Assembly (NCBI RefSeq): GCF_004114375.1
Contig: NZ_CP034692.1
Span: forward strand, 1,550,001-1,614,000
Source: Halorubrum sp. BOL3-1
Lineage (GTDB): Archaea; Halobacteriota; Halobacteria; Halobacteriales; Haloferacaceae
Length of the DNA stretch: 64,000 nt
Direction of reading: 5' to 3'
Every line of letters begins with the position of its first letter. The first letter of the stretch is position 1. This document shows positions 62,863 through 64,000 of the stretch, in pieces. The translations under genes were made by a program, and so were the position numbers. The notes under the pieces were generated by a model, which saw only the letters and a list, made by a program, of their open reading frames with translations, had not been told where the DNA came from and made no database searches.

Positions 62863-64000
62863 ATGACTAACAAACCAGACTACGCGCGATACGGGCGACG
62901 CCGACTGATGAAAGGCGCGGGAATCGCGGGAATCGCGGGCCTCGCAGGGTGTATCGGGACCGGGGACCCCGGAGACGGGTCCGACGGCGGCGACGGAAGC
63001 GACGGCAGCGATGGAAGCGACGGCAGCGACGGCAGCGACGGCAGCGACGGCAGCGACGGCAGCGAGAGCGGTAACGACATGGCGTCCGAGATCGACGTGT
63101 GGGGGTGGGACGTCGCCGCGCGAGCGCTGATGATCACCGCCGAGGAGTACGAGTCAGAGAGCGACGCGACGGTCTCGGTCGAGGAGTTCGGTCGGTCGGC
63201 GATGAAAGACCGGCTCCAGACGAACCTCCTCTCCGGCTCCGGCGCGCCCGCGGTCGCCATGCTGGAGTCCGTCGACGGCCCCTCCTTCATCGACACGGGT
63301 TCCGTCGCGCCGCTCACCGACGAGATCGAGGAGGCCGGGGTACAGGAGGACTTCGTCTCCGGGAAGTGGGAGGCGCTCACCGTCGACGGCGACATCTACG
63401 CGCTCCCGTGGGACACCGGGCCGACGGCGGTCTACTACCGGCGGTCGGTGTACGACGAACACGACATCGACCCGGACGGCATCGAGACGTGGGGGGACTT
63501 CGTCGAGGAGGGCCAGAAGCTGCCGGACGACCAGTACATGCTCAACCTCCCCGAGGGAGACCTCTCCGGCGTCTGGCGGTACCAGTTCCGCCAGCTGTCC
63601 GGCGAGCCGTTCCTGGAGAGCGGCGAGGTGAACATTCACAACGAGACGTCGCTCCGCGTGGCCCGCAACATCAAGGAGATATACGACGCCGACATCGCCG
63701 CCAACATCGAGGGGTGGACGTCCGCCTGGTTCAGCGCCTACGGCGACGCGACGATCGCGTCGCTCCCCTCCGCGGCGTGGATGGAGGGGACGCTGCGCGC
63801 GGAGCTCCCCGACACCGCGGGCGACTGGGGCGTCTTCAAGATCCCCGCCTTGGAGTCGGGCGGACCGCGGGCGTCGAACTGGGGCGGCTCCAACCTCATG
63901 ATCGCGGACCAGGTGTCCGACGCGGCGCAGGCCCGCGGGTGGGACTACATGGAGCACTCGCTGGCGGCCGAGGAGATGCAGCTGGCGATGTACGACGAGT
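62863..64000 (+). CDS. Sugar ABC transporter substrate-binding lipoprotein, C-terminus outside window
   Basis: At least 379 residues are visible. The N-terminus has a Tat motif (GRRRLMKGAG) and a lipobox (LAGC), then a low-complexity GSD-type linker (about 40-70) coded by repeated GACGGCAGC. The mature part is an extracellular solute-binding family 1 protein: EIDVWGWDVAARALMITAEE, PAVAMLESVDGPSFIDTGSV, ALPWDTGPTAVYYRRSVYDE, and WGGSNLMIADQVSD. Permease and ATPase genes should follow to the right. The ligand is probably a sugar or sugar acid, given the neighbouring aldolase and IclR. Confidence 0.92.
   Translation, partial: MTNKPDYARYGRRRLMKGAGIAGIAGLAGCIGTGDPGDGSDGGDGSDGSDGSDGSDGSDGSDGSDGSESGNDMASEIDVWGWDVAARALMITAEEYESESDATVSVEEFGRSAMKDRLQTNLLSGSGAPAVAMLESVDGPSFIDTGSVAPLTDEIEEAGVQEDFVSGKWEALTVDGDIYALPWDTGPTAVYYRRSVYDEHDIDPDGIETWGDFVEEGQKLPDDQYMLNLPEGDLSGVWRYQFRQLSGEPFLESGEVNIHNETSLRVARNIKEIYDADIAANIEGWTSAWFSAYGDATIASLPSAAWMEGTLRAELPDTAGDWGVFKIPALESGGPRASNWGGSNLMIADQVSDAAQARGWDYMEHSLAAEEMQLAMYDE

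Overview
The window is chromosomal DNA from a halophilic archaeon (class Halobacteria), most like Halorubrum or a close relative; the genus is inference. The evidence is very high G+C with strong GC bias at third codon positions, acidic proteins, halophile-specific genes (halorhodopsin, halocyanins, an S-layer glycoprotein with a PGF-CTERM-like tail, a halolysin-type protease, HTH_10 and TrmB regulators), and many start codons lying about 25-30 bases after an archaeal TATA box, as expected for leaderless transcripts. Both ends cut genes: the protease at the left and a sugar-binding lipoprotein at the right.

Layout. 1-6.9 kb: secreted subtilase, DUF7344 membrane regulator, PEP synthase, MfnA-type decarboxylase, Tat-exported halocyanin. 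7-12 kb: glycosyltransferase, S9 peptidase, three tiny membrane proteins, aldo/keto reductase. 12.3-15.9 kb: copper block (CopA ATPase, short TauE/SafE-like protein, halocyanin lipoprotein). 16-19.4 kb: light/carotenoid block (HTH_10 regulator, CrtI-type desaturase, halorhodopsin). 19.5-22 kb: pth2-truD and GMP synthase glutaminase. 22.1-23.6 kb: translation/chaperone operon (L37Ae, RpoP, Pcc1, prefoldin beta, DUF3194). 24-31.3 kb: thi4, a tandem repeat array, pyruvate kinase, small membrane proteins, NfeD, Yip1, dCTP deaminase and an HTH-ThiN regulator (ThiR). 31.6-41 kb: MetRS, riboflavin reductase, a coiled-coil protein, SppA, DUF373, AroE, CopD-like protein, helix-hairpin-helix protein. 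41.1-44.4 kb: chorismate operon pabB-pabA-pabC-like. 44.7-51 kb: HisF, glycosyltransferase 2, small regulators and enzymes, Rieske protein. 51.4-55.4 kb: GH15 glucoamylase divergent from a TrmB-family regulator. 55.6-60.8 kb: S-layer gene, a decayed HNH-repeat gene, Rio2 kinase. 61.1-64 kb: KDPG-type aldolase, IclR regulator and sugar-binding lipoprotein, probably one sugar-catabolic locus.

The most unusual signal is a dispersed intergenic repeat family, with full or partial copies near 12.1, 23.7, 25.6, 39.9, 44.4 and 51.2 kb. It has head units (57-70 bp, consensus around CGAAGCCCCAGCCG) and a GC-rich body with hairpins. The stem sequences differ between copies, but the pairing is kept by compensatory changes. 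One copy carries eight tandem 57-bp head units, and two copies in inverted orientation flank thi4. Further candidates are palindromic operators next to the ppsA, protease, thi4, pyk and wHTH promoters; a match to the bop-regulon activator site before halorhodopsin; an L37Ae protein with no zinc-ribbon cysteines; and an HNH-repeat pseudogene.
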